Assembly: GCF_034424625.1 (NCBI RefSeq)
Contig: NZ_CP139976.1
Location: 2,232,001 to 2,296,000, forward strand
DNA length: 64,000 bases
Reading direction: 5' to 3'
From: Janthinobacterium lividum
GTDB taxonomy: Bacteria > Pseudomonadota > Gammaproteobacteria > Burkholderiales > Burkholderiaceae_D
How positions within the stretch are numbered: position 1 is the stretch's first letter; every line of letters begins with the position of its first letter. The notes below the pieces were generated by a model that was given only the letters and a program-made list of their open reading frames with translations, ran no database searches and was not told the origin of the DNA. Positions 35,160 to 46,589 of the stretch are shown here, piece after piece. Made by a program: the position numbers and the translations under genes.

Positions 35160-36587
35160 ATGATTAGCGAATCGCATAACAGTACCGGCTTGCAGCACTC
35201 GCTCAAGCAACGCCACATGAGCATGATCGCCATCGGCGGCGTGATCGGCGCCGGCCTCTTTGTCGGCAGCGGCGTCATTGCCAAGGCCGCCGGCCCGGCC
35301 GCCATCCTTTCCTTCCTGCTCACGGGCGGCCTCGTCGTCCTGATCATGCGCATGCTGGGCGAGCTAGCTTCATCCCTGCCCGTGGTCGGCTCCTTTTACG
35401 AATATGCGCGCCTGGCCTTCGACGACAAGCCGAAGGTTTCGAAATTCCTCGGCTTCATGAGCGGCTGGATGTACTGGTATTTCTGGGTCGTCGTCGTGGC
35501 CCTGGAAGCCATCGCCGGCGCCAAGCTGGTCAACTTCTGGCTGCCGGACGTACCGTCGTGGGCTATCAGCCTGGTGCTGCTCGTGTCGATGACCATCCTG
35601 AACCTGTTCTCGGTCAAGGCCTTCGGCGAATTCGAATTCTGGTTCGCCTCGATCAAGGTCGTCGCCATCATCGTCTTCCTGTTTGTCGGCGCCCTGTTCA
35701 TCACGGGTAGCTTGCCCAACAGCATCCCGACCCTGGGTTTCTTGACCAGCAATGGCGGCTTCATGCCGCACGGCTGGGGGCCCGTGCTCAGTGGCGCCGT
35801 CGCCGCCACGGCCTTCTATTCGGGCGCCGAAATCGTCACCATCGCCGCCGCCGAAACGTCTGACCCGGCCAAGGCCATCGCCCGCGCCACCAATTCCGTC
35901 ATCACGCGCGTGCTGATGTTCTATGTGGGGTCCATGTTTGTCGTCGTCTGCATCGTGCCCTGGGATTCGCCGGCCATCGCCACGCCATTCGTCAGCGCCC
36001 TGACCGTCATGAACATCCCGTACGCGGCCCATATCATGAACGCCATCATTTTGACGGCCGTGCTGTCGGCCTTGAATTCCAGCCTGTACGCTTCGTCGCG
36101 CATGATCTTTGCGCTGACGCGCCGCGGCGATGCGCCCACGGGCCTGGTCAAGCTGAGCAAGAACGGCGTGCCCATCCGCGCCATTTTGTTCAGCACCCTG
36201 TTCGCCTATTTCGCTATTGCCGTATCGTATGTATCGGCCGACCTGGTGTTCCCCTTCATCGTCAATTCCTACGGCATCCTGATCCTGTTCGTGTACCTGC
36301 TCATTGCGATATCTCAATTGCGTTTGCGCCGCCGCCTGGAGCGCGAATGCCCGGAACGCATCAAGGTGCGCATGTGGCTGTTCCCTTACCTGACGTATTT
36401 CACCATCATCGCCATGCTGGTGATCCTCGGTGCCATGAGCGTGTCGTCCGATACGGAGCAGCGCGTGTCGTTCTGGTTCGGTCTGTTGAGCGTGGTCATC
36501 ATGAGCGTCATGTACTACATCAAGAAGCTCGTCAACGACGACCGCAACGGCGACAACGAAGCCAAAGTGGAGCTCAAACATGTCTGA
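35160..36587 (+). CDS. APC-family amino acid permease (AAT group)
   Basis: A 475-residue transporter with twelve hydrophobic helices. The AAT start is present: Q-R-H-M-S-M-I-A-I-G-G-V-I-G-A-G-L-F-V-G-S-G. It resembles gamma-aminobutyrate/aromatic amino acid permeases. Its last eight bases overlap the molybdenum enzyme gene, so it is co-translated with the sulfite dehydrogenase. Possible roles in this setting are uptake of taurine, homotaurine or a related amino-sulfonate, or exchange of the released amino nitrogen. Sequence alone cannot decide. GABA and taurine are chemically similar, which makes a taurine-type substrate reasonable. Confidence 0.85.
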   Translation: MISESHNSTGLQHSLKQRHMSMIAIGGVIGAGLFVGSGVIAKAAGPAAILSFLLTGGLVVLIMRMLGELASSLPVVGSFYEYARLAFDDKPKVSKFLGFMSGWMYWYFWVVVVALEAIAGAKLVNFWLPDVPSWAISLVLLVSMTILNLFSVKAFGEFEFWFASIKVVAIIVFLFVGALFITGSLPNSIPTLGFLTSNGGFMPHGWGPVLSGAVAATAFYSGAEIVTIAAAETSDPAKAIARATNSVITRVLMFYVGSMFVVVCIVPWDSPAIATPFVSALTVMNIPYAAHIMNAIILTAVLSALNSSLYASSRMIFALTRRGDAPTGLVKLSKNGVPIRAILFSTLFAYFAIAVSYVSADLVFPFIVNSYGILILFVYLLIAISQLRLRRRLERECPERIKVRMWLFPYLTYFTIIAMLVILGAMSVSSDTEQRVSFWFGLLSVVIMSVMYYIKKLVNDDRNGDNEAKVELKHV

Positions 36588-37800
36588 CACGACCTTGTTG
36601 CCCGCAGGCCGGCGCCGCTTCCTGCGTACGACGGCCACCCTCGGCGCCGCCGCAGTGGCGGGGCCGGCCTTGGCCGCCTCCGTTACCCTGCCATTTGAAA
36701 ATGGCGAGCGCGAACTGGTGGCCTTTCCGCAAAAGCGCCCGCTGATCCTGCTGACCAGCCGTCCGCCCCAGCTGGAAACGCCGTTCAGCGTGTTCAATGA
36801 AGGCGCGATCACGCCCAACGATGCGTTTTTCGTGCGCTACCACTGGAGTGGCTTGCCTACCAGCATCGATGGCGACAGCTACCGGCTGCGCATAGCCGGC
36901 CTCGTCAAAACGCCGCTGGAATTGTCGCTGGCGGAACTGAAGCAGCTGGCCGAGCCGGTCGACGTGGTGGCCGTGACGCAATGCTCGGGCAACAGCCGGG
37001 GCTTCTTCGCTCCGCGCGCGAATGGCGGGCAGCTGGGCAATGGCGCCATGGGCAATGCCCGCTGGACGGGCATCCCCCTGAAGACCGTGCTGGAAAAGGC
37101 CGGTATCGCGGCGAATGCCGTGCAAGTAGCCTTCAATGGCCTGGAAGCGCCGCCCGTGGGCGACGGCCCGGACTTTCAAAAGGCCTTGTCCGTCGAGCAC
37201 ATCATGGCCGGCGACGTCATGCTGGCCTGGGCCATGAATGGCGAAGACATTCCTTTCCTCAACGGCTACCCGCTGCGCCTGATCGTGCCAGGCTATTACG
37301 GCACCTACTGGGTCAAGCACTTGAGCGACATCACGGTGCTGGACAAGCCATTCGACGGCTTCTGGATGAGCACGGGCTACCGTATCCCCGACAACGGCTC
37401 CGGCTTCATCGAGCCGGGCGCACCCGTGGGCAAGACGACGCCGATCAGCCGCCTCAACGTGCGCTCTTTCATCACCAGCGTGCAGGATGGCGCGCAAGTG
37501 AAGGCGGGGCGCGACCTGGCCCTGCGCGGCATCGCTTTTGATGGCGGCCAGGGCATCAGCGAGGTGACCGTGTCGCTTGACGGCGGCCAGACGTGGCAGG
37601 AAGCGAAGCTGGGCAAGGACCTGGGACGCTTTTCGTTCCGCGAGTGGACGATGGTCATGAAGGCGCCGCGCAAGGGCAGGCACGTGCTGATGGTGCGCGC
37701 CGTCAACCGCATCGGCCAGAGCCAGCCCATGAAAGCCCTGTGGAATCCCATGGGTTATATGCGCAACGTGGTGGAAACCACGCGCATCCAGGCAGTCTGA
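36580..37800 (+). CDS. sorA: Sulfite dehydrogenase, molybdopterin subunit (SorA-like)
   Basis: A 406-residue sulfite-oxidase-family molybdoenzyme. It begins with a Tat-type signal, R-R-R-F-L-R-T at residues 11-17 and a cleavage site near A32-A33. The molybdenum-binding cysteine is C135 in V-T-Q-C-S-G-N-S-R-G. The C-terminal dimerisation domain (E-V-T-V-S-L-D-G-G-Q-T-W-Q-E-A, F-R-E-W-T) is complete. With the cytochrome encoded 10 bases downstream it should oxidise sulfite from Xsc to sulfate in the periplasm and feed electrons to cytochrome c. The gene overlaps the permease gene by eight bases. Confidence 0.88.
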   Translation: MSDTTLLPAGRRRFLRTTATLGAAAVAGPALAASVTLPFENGERELVAFPQKRPLILLTSRPPQLETPFSVFNEGAITPNDAFFVRYHWSGLPTSIDGDSYRLRIAGLVKTPLELSLAELKQLAEPVDVVAVTQCSGNSRGFFAPRANGGQLGNGAMGNARWTGIPLKTVLEKAGIAANAVQVAFNGLEAPPVGDGPDFQKALSVEHIMAGDVMLAWAMNGEDIPFLNGYPLRLIVPGYYGTYWVKHLSDITVLDKPFDGFWMSTGYRIPDNGSGFIEPGAPVGKTTPISRLNVRSFITSVQDGAQVKAGRDLALRGIAFDGGQGISEVTVSLDGGQTWQEAKLGKDLGRFSFREWTMVMKAPRKGRHVLMVRAVNRIGQSQPMKALWNPMGYMRNVVETTRIQAV

Positions 37801-37810
37801 GGAGATTCAC

Positions 37811-38428
37811 ATGCGAATGAAAATATTGATTGCCGCGCTGGCACTGGCGGCGGGTGGTGCGTGCGCGCTGGAGATCCACTTGCCGCCGGAAACGGCGACG
37901 TACAAACCCAGCGAATTGCCCGGCTACCAGCTGGTGCAGCGCAACTGCATGACGTGCCACGCGGCCCAGTATGCGTCGAGCCAGCCGCCGGCCTCTCCGC
38001 GCGCCTATTGGGAAGCCACAGTCAAGAAGATGAAGAAGCCGTTTGGCGCGCAGTTCGACGACGCGGACATGCCGGCCATGGTCGATTACCTGGTGAAAAC
38101 CTATGGCGTGGAGCGGGGCGCGGCAGCAACGGGCGCGACCGTCGCCAAACCCGTGGCAACCGCTGTCCCGGCCGCCAGCGGCAAGGATGTCAAAACCTTG
38201 CTGGCGGCGAATGGCTGCATGGCTTGCCACGCGCTCGACCAGAAGGTGGTCGGCCCCGGTTTTACCGAGGTGGCAGCCAGATACAAGGGCAAGGACGGTG
38301 TCGCTGCCGTGGCGGCCAACATCCGCAGTGGCGGCGCGGGCAAATGGGGCCCCGTGCCCATGCCGCCATTCAGCCAGCTGAGCGAAGCGGATGCGGCGAG
38401 CCTGGCGAAGTATGTGCTGAACAGATAA
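37811..38428 (+). CDS. sorB: Diheme c-type cytochrome (SorB-like electron acceptor)
   Basis: A 205-residue exported protein with a signal peptide ending near residue 19 and two heme-attachment sites, C46-M-T-C-H50 and C136-M-A-C-H140. The second domain has the class I cytochrome c pattern with V-G-P-G-F-T-E-V-A and the distal methionine in P-V-P-M-P-P-F. SorB of the Starkeya novella enzyme is a smaller monoheme cytochrome; a diheme form is longer and points to a SorAB variant or to an extra electron-transfer domain. GGAG precedes the ATG. A strong terminator closes the operon. Confidence 0.88.
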   Translation: MRMKILIAALALAAGGACALEIHLPPETATYKPSELPGYQLVQRNCMTCHAAQYASSQPPASPRAYWEATVKKMKKPFGAQFDDADMPAMVDYLVKTYGVERGAAATGATVAKPVATAVPAASGKDVKTLLAANGCMACHALDQKVVGPGFTEVAARYKGKDGVAAVAANIRSGGAGKWGPVPMPPFSQLSEADAASLAKYVLNR

Positions 38429-38490
38429 GTTCGTCCCGGACGCGCCGCAACCCTTAATACCACTTGCCGCCACCCATCCAGCGCGGTATT

Positions 38491-38522
38491 GCCCGCTGCC
38501 ATCATGCAGCGGGCCTTTTTTT
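38491..38522 (+). terminator. Strong terminator after sorB
   Basis: GCCCGCTGC and GCAGCGGGC form a 9-bp stem with a CATCAT loop, followed by seven T residues. The rest of 38429-38727 holds AT-rich sequence that is probably the chitinase promoter. Confidence 0.9.
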
Positions 38523-38727
38523 ACTTGTCCCATTCGCCACCGCATCGCTTGCCAACGCAGCGATCGCCAGCACTGGTATTGTAAAAAACACCGTTATATA
38601 AAACCACTTGACTACCAATTTAGAGCGTCGCATTCTCTCTGCAGAAAGCCGACGCTTCGCTGTGCTTTCTTTACGTACAACATAAAAAGCTACTTCGATA
38701 GTTTTCGTATAACGTTCAGGAGACATT

Positions 38728-40173
38728 GTGAAGACACGGCAAATTAGCCGGCTGGCCTCGCCTTTGATGGCTGGCCTGCTGGGCAGCGCGCTGCTCGCTT
38801 GCGGCGGCAATTCCACCACCGAACCCCCATCGACCCTGCTGGCCGCCACGGCCGCCAGCGATCAGTGCGCGGCCTGGAGCGCCGCTGCCGTCTACACGGC
38901 GGGCCAGTGCGCTGTGTATGACGGCAAGGTCTACCGCGCCAAATGGTGGGTGCAGGGCACGGCGCCGAACAACGACCAGTGGGGACCGTGGAGTCTCGAT
39001 ACGGCCACGCCCACCCCGACGCCGACACCCACCCCCACCCCGACACCCACCCCGACGCCAACGCCAACGCCAACGCCCGGCATCCCCACCAAGGCCCAGG
39101 CCGAGGCCAACGAGGCGGCGCTGACGAACAACGATTTCTTCCGCAAGGTCAAGGCGTCGATCCGCACCCTGGGCAATACAGCCGTCGAGGCCGTGCAGCC
39201 CGGCCTGGCCAGCAATCCGCTCAACGTCAAGCGAGTCGAGCGCCTGCTGCCGGCGGCAAAGTGGGATTACTATTTTGCCGCGCGCGACACCAGTTATACC
39301 TATCAGCGTTTCCTGCAAGCCGTAGCCAAGTTCCCCGCCGTGTGCGACGACTACAGCGACGGGCGCAATGCGGACGCCATCTGCCGCCACAGCCTGGCCA
39401 CCATGTTCGCCCATTTTGTGCAGGAAACGGGCGACCATAACGCCAGCAGTCCGCTGCCGCAATGGCGCCAGGGCTTGAAGTATTTGCGCGAGCTGGGCTG
39501 CGACGAGACGGGCGCCGGCTGCGGCTACAACGTCGAGTGCGCCGATCCCGTCTTCAACAAGGTCTGGACCTGCGGCAAGAATGCCGATGGCAGCTTCAAG
39601 AAGTATTTCGGCCGCGGCGCCAAGCAGCTGTCGTACAACTACAATTACGGCCCATTTTCGCAAGCCATGCATGACGGCGACCAGTCCGTGCTGCTGAAGA
39701 ACCCGGACCTGGTGGCCTCGACCTGGCTGAACCTGGCCTCGGCCACGTTTTTCTTTGTCTATCCGCAACCGCCGAAGCCGTCGATGCTGCATGTGCTCGA
39801 CGGCACTTGGGTGCCGAACGCGGCCGATACGACGGCTGGCGCGGGCAATAATTTCGCCACCACCATCATGATCATCAACGCCGAATGCGGGCAGGGCACG
39901 GAAAAGCAGGCCGCGCAAAACCGCATCGATTACTACAAGCAATTTGCCGCCGACATGGGCTGGGATTATTCCGGCGAACAATTGTCTTGCGCCAACATGC
40001 AACGCTTCACCCCGGCCAGTTCCGCTTCCTACAACATCTATTGGGAAAAGAACTGGAGCGCCGGTGGCGACAACCAATGCCAGCTGGTCAGCTATCAAAC
40101 CCCGTACAGCGCCTTGCAGGCCGGGAACTACGTGAAATGCGTGGAAGCCAACTGGAATGTGAAGTTGCAGTAG
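38728..40173 (+). CDS. GH19 chitinase lipoprotein with CBM5/12 domain
   Basis: A 481-residue secreted enzyme. The signal ends in a lipobox (L-L-A-C at about residue 28), so it is probably lipid-anchored. Residues about 48-90 form a CBM5/12 chitin-binding domain (A-W-x-x-x-x-V-Y-x-x-G-Q-C ... K-W-W-V-Q-G). A Thr-Pro linker of about 27 residues follows (DNA 39001-39081). The catalytic GH19 domain covers about 125-430, with the catalytic Glu probably E233 in A-H-F-V-Q-E-T-G and the family motif Y-F-G-R-G-A-K-Q-L-S-Y-N-Y-N-Y-G. The C-terminal 50 residues (I-Y-W-E-K-N-W-S) resemble a further binding module. It precedes a GH18 chitinase with the same N-terminal layout. Confidence 0.9.
   Translation: MKTRQISRLASPLMAGLLGSALLACGGNSTTEPPSTLLAATAASDQCAAWSAAAVYTAGQCAVYDGKVYRAKWWVQGTAPNNDQWGPWSLDTATPTPTPTPTPTPTPTPTPTPTPTPGIPTKAQAEANEAALTNNDFFRKVKASIRTLGNTAVEAVQPGLASNPLNVKRVERLLPAAKWDYYFAARDTSYTYQRFLQAVAKFPAVCDDYSDGRNADAICRHSLATMFAHFVQETGDHNASSPLPQWRQGLKYLRELGCDETGAGCGYNVECADPVFNKVWTCGKNADGSFKKYFGRGAKQLSYNYNYGPFSQAMHDGDQSVLLKNPDLVASTWLNLASATFFFVYPQPPKPSMLHVLDGTWVPNAADTTAGAGNNFATTIMIINAECGQGTEKQAAQNRIDYYKQFAADMGWDYSGEQLSCANMQRFTPASSASYNIYWEKNWSAGGDNQCQLVSYQTPYSALQAGNYVKCVEANWNVKLQ
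39001..39081 (+). repeat. Hexanucleotide tandem repeat encoding the GH19 Thr-Pro linker
   Basis: Runs of ACNCCN units (mainly ACCCCG, ACACCC, ACGCCA) encode alternating Thr-Pro. The C-rich strand is the coding strand. Confidence 0.85.
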
Positions 40174-40285
40174 CAGTAAATGCAGGAATAGCCGGCCAGG
40201 GATAACAGTTGACAAGAGCCCCTTCAGGGGCCTGCAACAGCTCACAACGTACAACCTGTACAACCATAACGGAGACCAATACAAC

Positions 40286-42655
<2,370 letters not shown>

Positions 42656-42680
42656 GTTGAATCCGGTAGTGTAAACAGCG

Positions 42681-42709
42681 AAGGGCGGAACCGTGGTTCC
42701 GCCCTTTTT
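42681..42709. terminator. Bidirectional terminator between GH18 chitinase and lamB-like genes
   Basis: AAGGGCGGAACC and GGTTCCGCCCTT form a perfect 12-bp stem, with T run on the plus side. The two genes converge here. Confidence 0.85.
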
Positions 42710-42734
42710 AGTTTCTGGCGTTAGCTAAGCTGGC

Positions 42735-44003
42735 TTAAAACCAGGTTTCTACCTGGAAACCGTAAGAAGTCCCGCTGGTATTGTTGTTGTAGATCGGGCC
42801 GCCGTTGTTCGACGCATTGACCGAGGCGGTGGCCGCATCGTTCCATTTGCCGTACGTCACGAAAGCGCGCAGTTCAGGACGCGACCACAGGCCAGGACCG
42901 GCCGAGATCGTCGGCGCGATGGTCAGCTTGGTCAAGCGCTTGGCTGGCTGGCCGCCCGACTGCGTCACGCGGTCCGTGCCCAGTTCGCCCACCAGCTTGA
43001 AGTTGTCGGTGAATGCGTACACAGGGCGCACGCCAACCGAGGTCCAGGTCGAGGAACCGGTGGCTTTCGACTCGTCTTTTTGCCACAGGGCGACGAATTC
43101 CATGCCAAAGTTCGGCAACGGCTGGATCGCCATGTCATTGAACACGCGCGTGCGTTTCACGTCCGAACCGAAACCGGTGTCGCCCGAAGCGCCGAACTGC
43201 GCGCCCTTGCCCGTGCCGGGACCGACGCCGTACTGCACGCCGAAGGTATTGCCGCCGCCGAAGACTTTGCCTTGACGGTGGAATGCCGACAGCTGCCAGC
43301 CATTGTGCTTCTGGCCATTCGCATCGTTGTCCTTGCCTTCACCGATGATGTAGGTCGCGGCCAGGTCCAGCGTGCCGTTTTCATTGACGGGAATTTCGCC
43401 GTAGATGAAGTTCTGGCGCACGGCAGACTTGGTGCTGACGACACCGGTCGGCGACACGGTGTTGATGTCGTTGTCCTTGAAGAAGGCATACGAGAACTTG
43501 CCCGGGCCCGCAGGAATACGGTCCAGACCGGCACCCGTGCCGTTCATGTTGATGTATTGCAGATCCAGCATGTGGATGTCAGGACGGTAGTAGAAGCGTT
43601 TACCGATCCAGGCCGTGCCGCCGTTCAGGAAATCGAGTCCCTGCGCTTCGACATAGGCCTTGACGATGCCCAGCTTGTTGTCGCCGAAATCCGAGTTTGG
43701 CGCGTAGGCGTTGACCCAGATGGTGGCCAGGTAGTTCACGCCGCCGGACTTGGCAACAGACTTGGTGTAGCCGAATTCCGTGTAGGCGTCGCACTCATTG
43801 CCCAGACGATATTTCATGGTATTGCCACCCAGGCCGAAGCAGCCTTGCGAACCGCCGTCGCCCGACGTATTGCTGCCGGCGCCAGCGCGCAGGTAGCCGT
43901 GGAAGCCTTCGGCGTCGCTTGGGTACATGGGGTCGGCCATGGCGGAAGCGCTGGCGATGGACAGGATCAGGGCAGGTAAAGTTTTCAATGCAGTACGGTT
44001 CAT
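42735..44003 (-). CDS. LamB-family (maltoporin-like) sugar porin
   Basis: A 422-residue outer-membrane beta-barrel. The signal peptide ends A-M-A at about residue 23. The mature start E-G-F-H-G-Y-L-R-A-G-A-G is typical LamB, as are G-C-F-G-L-G-G ... Y-R-L-G-N-E-C-D-A-Y-T-E-F-G-Y and W-I-G-K-R-F-Y-Y-R-P-D-I-H-M-L-D. It ends in Phe (V-E-T-W-F). CTGGAG precedes the ATG. It is divergent from the polyol ABC operon and shares its regulatory region, so it probably admits mannitol, sorbitol or related sugars. Being next to chitinase genes, uptake of chito-oligosaccharides is a less likely alternative. Confidence 0.9.
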   Translation of the reverse strand: MNRTALKTLPALILSIASASAMADPMYPSDAEGFHGYLRAGAGSNTSGDGGSQGCFGLGGNTMKYRLGNECDAYTEFGYTKSVAKSGGVNYLATIWVNAYAPNSDFGDNKLGIVKAYVEAQGLDFLNGGTAWIGKRFYYRPDIHMLDLQYINMNGTGAGLDRIPAGPGKFSYAFFKDNDINTVSPTGVVSTKSAVRQNFIYGEIPVNENGTLDLAATYIIGEGKDNDANGQKHNGWQLSAFHRQGKVFGGGNTFGVQYGVGPGTGKGAQFGASGDTGFGSDVKRTRVFNDMAIQPLPNFGMEFVALWQKDESKATGSSTWTSVGVRPVYAFTDNFKLVGELGTDRVTQSGGQPAKRLTKLTIAPTISAGPGLWSRPELRAFVTYGKWNDAATASVNASNNGGPIYNNNTSGTSYGFQVETWF

Positions 44004-44130
44004 GCGGTCTCCAGAAGAATGTAAGTGGTAGCGGTGGCGCCCCTGAAGGCGACCACCGCACGCGGTCTAATGCCGAAAACCAAGTCTAGCAGCGCTTTTT
44101 TAACCACCCTGATACAAAACGTGCAAGTGC

Positions 44131-44237
44131 TGATACTTTCTTTCAGAGTGTTGTTTTTGCTACATATCGATACTCTTGCGCATAGCGGGCTTGCAAAAGA
44201 GTATCGAATTGCGGTTTTGGAGTATCAGAAAGTATCA
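44131..44237. promoter_or_regulatory. Nested inverted repeats in the lamB/mtlE divergent promoter
   Basis: The outer pair is TGATACTTTCT (44131-44141) with AGAAAGTATCA (44227-44237), a perfect 11-bp match. The inner pair is CGATACTCTT (44168-44177) with AAGAGTATCG (44197-44206), a perfect 10-bp match. A fifth AGTATC lies at 44221-44226. All share the core GATACT. They are probably sites for the AraC regulators encoded downstream of mtlD. The rest of the 309-base region (44004-44312) shows no gene. Confidence 0.75.
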
Positions 44238-44312
44238 AAGTCCGGTGCTACATTGTGGTCGTGGTGCCAAGTACCTGAGCATTGCCAACGACAAAAACAC
44301 TGGAGACATACA

Positions 44313-45617
44313 ATGAAACGTTACGCCATCGCCGCGCTGTTCGCCGGCTGCCTCAGCTCGTCCGCTTTTGCCGCCACCGACCTGGTCATCGCGACTGTCA
44401 ACAACGGCCACATGATCGAAATGCAAAAGCTCAGCAAGTTCTTCGAGCAAGCCAATCCTGACATCAAGCTCAAATGGGTGACCCTGGAAGAGGGCGTCTT
44501 GCGCCAGCGCATGACCACCGATATCGCCACCAAGGGCGGCCAGTTCGACGTGATGACCATCGGCCTGTATGAAACGCCCATCTGGGGCAAGAAAAACTGG
44601 CTGATCCCCATCAAGCCGGACGCCAAATACGATATCGACGACTTGCTGCCGGCCATCCGCGAAGGGCTCTCCGGCGACGGCAAGCTGTATGCGTCGCCGT
44701 TCTATGGCGAAAGCTCGATGATCATGTACCGCAGCGACCTGGTCAAAAAGGCGGGCGTGACGATCGAGGACCGTCCGTCCTGGAACCAGTTGCGCGACGT
44801 GGCGGCCAAGTTGCACGATCCGGCCAACGGCGTGTACGGCATCTGCCTGCGCGGCAAGCCGGGCTGGGGCGACAACATGGCACTCATCACCACCATGGCC
44901 AATTCCTATGGCGGCCAGCTGTTCGACATGAAATGGAAGCCGCAATTTACCAGCAAGCCATGGAAGGACGCGGTCACCATGTATGTCGACCTGATGAAGA
45001 AATACGGCCCGCCGGGCGCGGCCGCCAACAGCTTCAATGAAAACCTGGCGCTGTTTAACCAGGGCAAATGCGGCATCTGGATCGATGCGACGATTGCCGC
45101 CTCCTTCATCACGGACCCCAAGCAAAGCAAGGTGGCCGACAAGGTGGCGTTTGCCCAGTCGCCTATCGGCGTGACGGAGCGGGGCGCGAACTGGCTGTGG
45201 ATCTGGTCGCTCGCCATCCCCGCGAGTTCCAAGCACCCGAATGAAGCACAGCGCTTCATCAACTGGGCCACGTCGCCCGACTACGTGAAACTGGTAGCCA
45301 AGGAAACGAGCTGGGCCAACGTGCCGACCGGCACGCGCAAGTCGACCTATGCCAGCCCCGAGTTCCAGAAAGTGGCGAAATTTGCCGCCGCCGAAGGCAA
45401 GGCCCTGGCCACCACGCGCGCCGTGCAAAGCACCTTGCCGCCGTCGCCTTACGTGGGCGTGCAATTTGCCTCGATTCCCGAATTCCAGGTGATCGGCGTG
45501 GCAGCCGGCCAGCAGATGGCGGCAGCGCTGCTGGGCAAGGTGACGGTGGACCAGGCGCTGGAGTTGTCGCAGCAGACGGCGGAAAGAGAAATGCGTAAAG
45601 GCGGGTACTACAAATAA
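44313..45617 (+). CDS. mtlE: Mannitol/sorbitol ABC transporter, binding protein
   Basis: A 434-residue periplasmic solute-binding protein of the extracellular family 1. The signal peptide ends A-F-A at about residue 20. The motif L-S-K-F-F-E-Q-A-N-P-D-I-K-L-K-W-V-T-L-E-E-G-V-L-R-Q-R-M-T-T-D is characteristic of SmoE/MtlE polyol-binding proteins. TGGAGA precedes ATG 44313; the frame is open upstream for 288 bases but there it covers the operator repeats. Gene order after it (two permeases, ATPase, polyol dehydrogenase) matches the mtlEFGKD operon of Pseudomonas fluorescens. Confidence 0.9.
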   Translation: MKRYAIAALFAGCLSSSAFAATDLVIATVNNGHMIEMQKLSKFFEQANPDIKLKWVTLEEGVLRQRMTTDIATKGGQFDVMTIGLYETPIWGKKNWLIPIKPDAKYDIDDLLPAIREGLSGDGKLYASPFYGESSMIMYRSDLVKKAGVTIEDRPSWNQLRDVAAKLHDPANGVYGICLRGKPGWGDNMALITTMANSYGGQLFDMKWKPQFTSKPWKDAVTMYVDLMKKYGPPGAAANSFNENLALFNQGKCGIWIDATIAASFITDPKQSKVADKVAFAQSPIGVTERGANWLWIWSLAIPASSKHPNEAQRFINWATSPDYVKLVAKETSWANVPTGTRKSTYASPEFQKVAKFAAAEGKALATTRAVQSTLPPSPYVGVQFASIPEFQVIGVAAGQQMAAALLGKVTVDQALELSQQTAEREMRKGGYYK

Positions 45618-45718
45618 GACGTCTCCGGTCTTGCTGTGCCATTTGCTTTGTCAACAGGTGATGTGATCGGCCTTGCTGTTCAGCGGGCCGTCACTCCCTC
45701 ACGTCCCAAGAGTATCCT

Positions 45719-46579
45719 ATGAAACGCATTATCCCCCGGACTTTGCTGACGCCGGCCGTGGTCGCCGTCTCCGTCATTTCCGTGATCCCGTTATTGATCA
45801 CCCTGTATTACTCGTTCGTGCGCTATTCCATGCTCGATCCGAGCGGCCATCCTTTCCATGGCCTGGCCAATTTCCACTTTTTCTTTACGGATGCCTCGTT
45901 CCTGCCGGCATTGCAGAACACGTTTACCCTGCTGTTTTCCGTCATGCTGGTCACGGTGGTGCTGGGCACGGCGCTGGGCTTGCTGATCAATGAAGCGTTC
46001 CCGGGACGCGCCATCGTGCGCGTGCTCCTGATTTCGCCTTTTCTCATCATGCCGGCCGTGAATGCCCTGATGTGGAAGAACATGCTGCTCAATCCGATCT
46101 ACGGCCTGTTCGCGCAAATCAGCATTTTCTTTGGCGCCACGCCCGTCGACTGGCTGTCGGCCCATCCCCTGTTTTCCATCATCATGATGGTCTCGTGGCA
46201 ATGGCTGCCGTTCGCCTGCCTGATCTTCATGACGGCCCTGCAGTCGATGGACCGCGAACAGCTGGAAGCGGCGCGCATGGATGGCGCCACCTATCTGCAG
46301 CAGCTGCGCTACCTCTACATTCCCCACCTGGGCCGCGCCGTCTCGGTGGTGCTGATGATCGAGATGATTTTTTTGCTTTCGATCTTTGCGGAAATCTTTA
46401 CCACCACGGGCGGCGGTCCCGGCTTCGATACGACCACCATCACCTTCATGATTTACCAGCAGGCACTGCTGTCCTATGACGTGGGAGCGGCCTCGGCCGG
46501 TGCCCTGTTCGCCGTGCTCATCGCCAACATCGCCGCCTTCTTCCTGATGCGCGTCATCGGCAAGAATCTGTCGAAATAA
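45719..46579 (+). CDS. mtlF: Polyol ABC transporter permease (MtlF/SmoF-like)
   Basis: A 286-residue MalF-type permease with six predicted helices and the EAA loop E-Q-L-E-A-A-R-M-D-G-A-T. The first helix I-L-T-P-A-V-V-A-V-S-V-I-S-V-I-P-L-L is typical of sugar permeases. The gap to mtlE is 101 bases with no clear terminator. AAGGAG at its end serves the next gene, so translation is closely coupled. Confidence 0.9.
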   Translation: MKRIIPRTLLTPAVVAVSVISVIPLLITLYYSFVRYSMLDPSGHPFHGLANFHFFFTDASFLPALQNTFTLLFSVMLVTVVLGTALGLLINEAFPGRAIVRVLLISPFLIMPAVNALMWKNMLLNPIYGLFAQISIFFGATPVDWLSAHPLFSIIMMVSWQWLPFACLIFMTALQSMDREQLEAARMDGATYLQQLRYLYIPHLGRAVSVVLMIEMIFLLSIFAEIFTTTGGGPGFDTTTITFMIYQQALLSYDVGAASAGALFAVLIANIAAFFLMRVIGKNLSK

Positions 46580-46589
46580 GGAGACCTTG

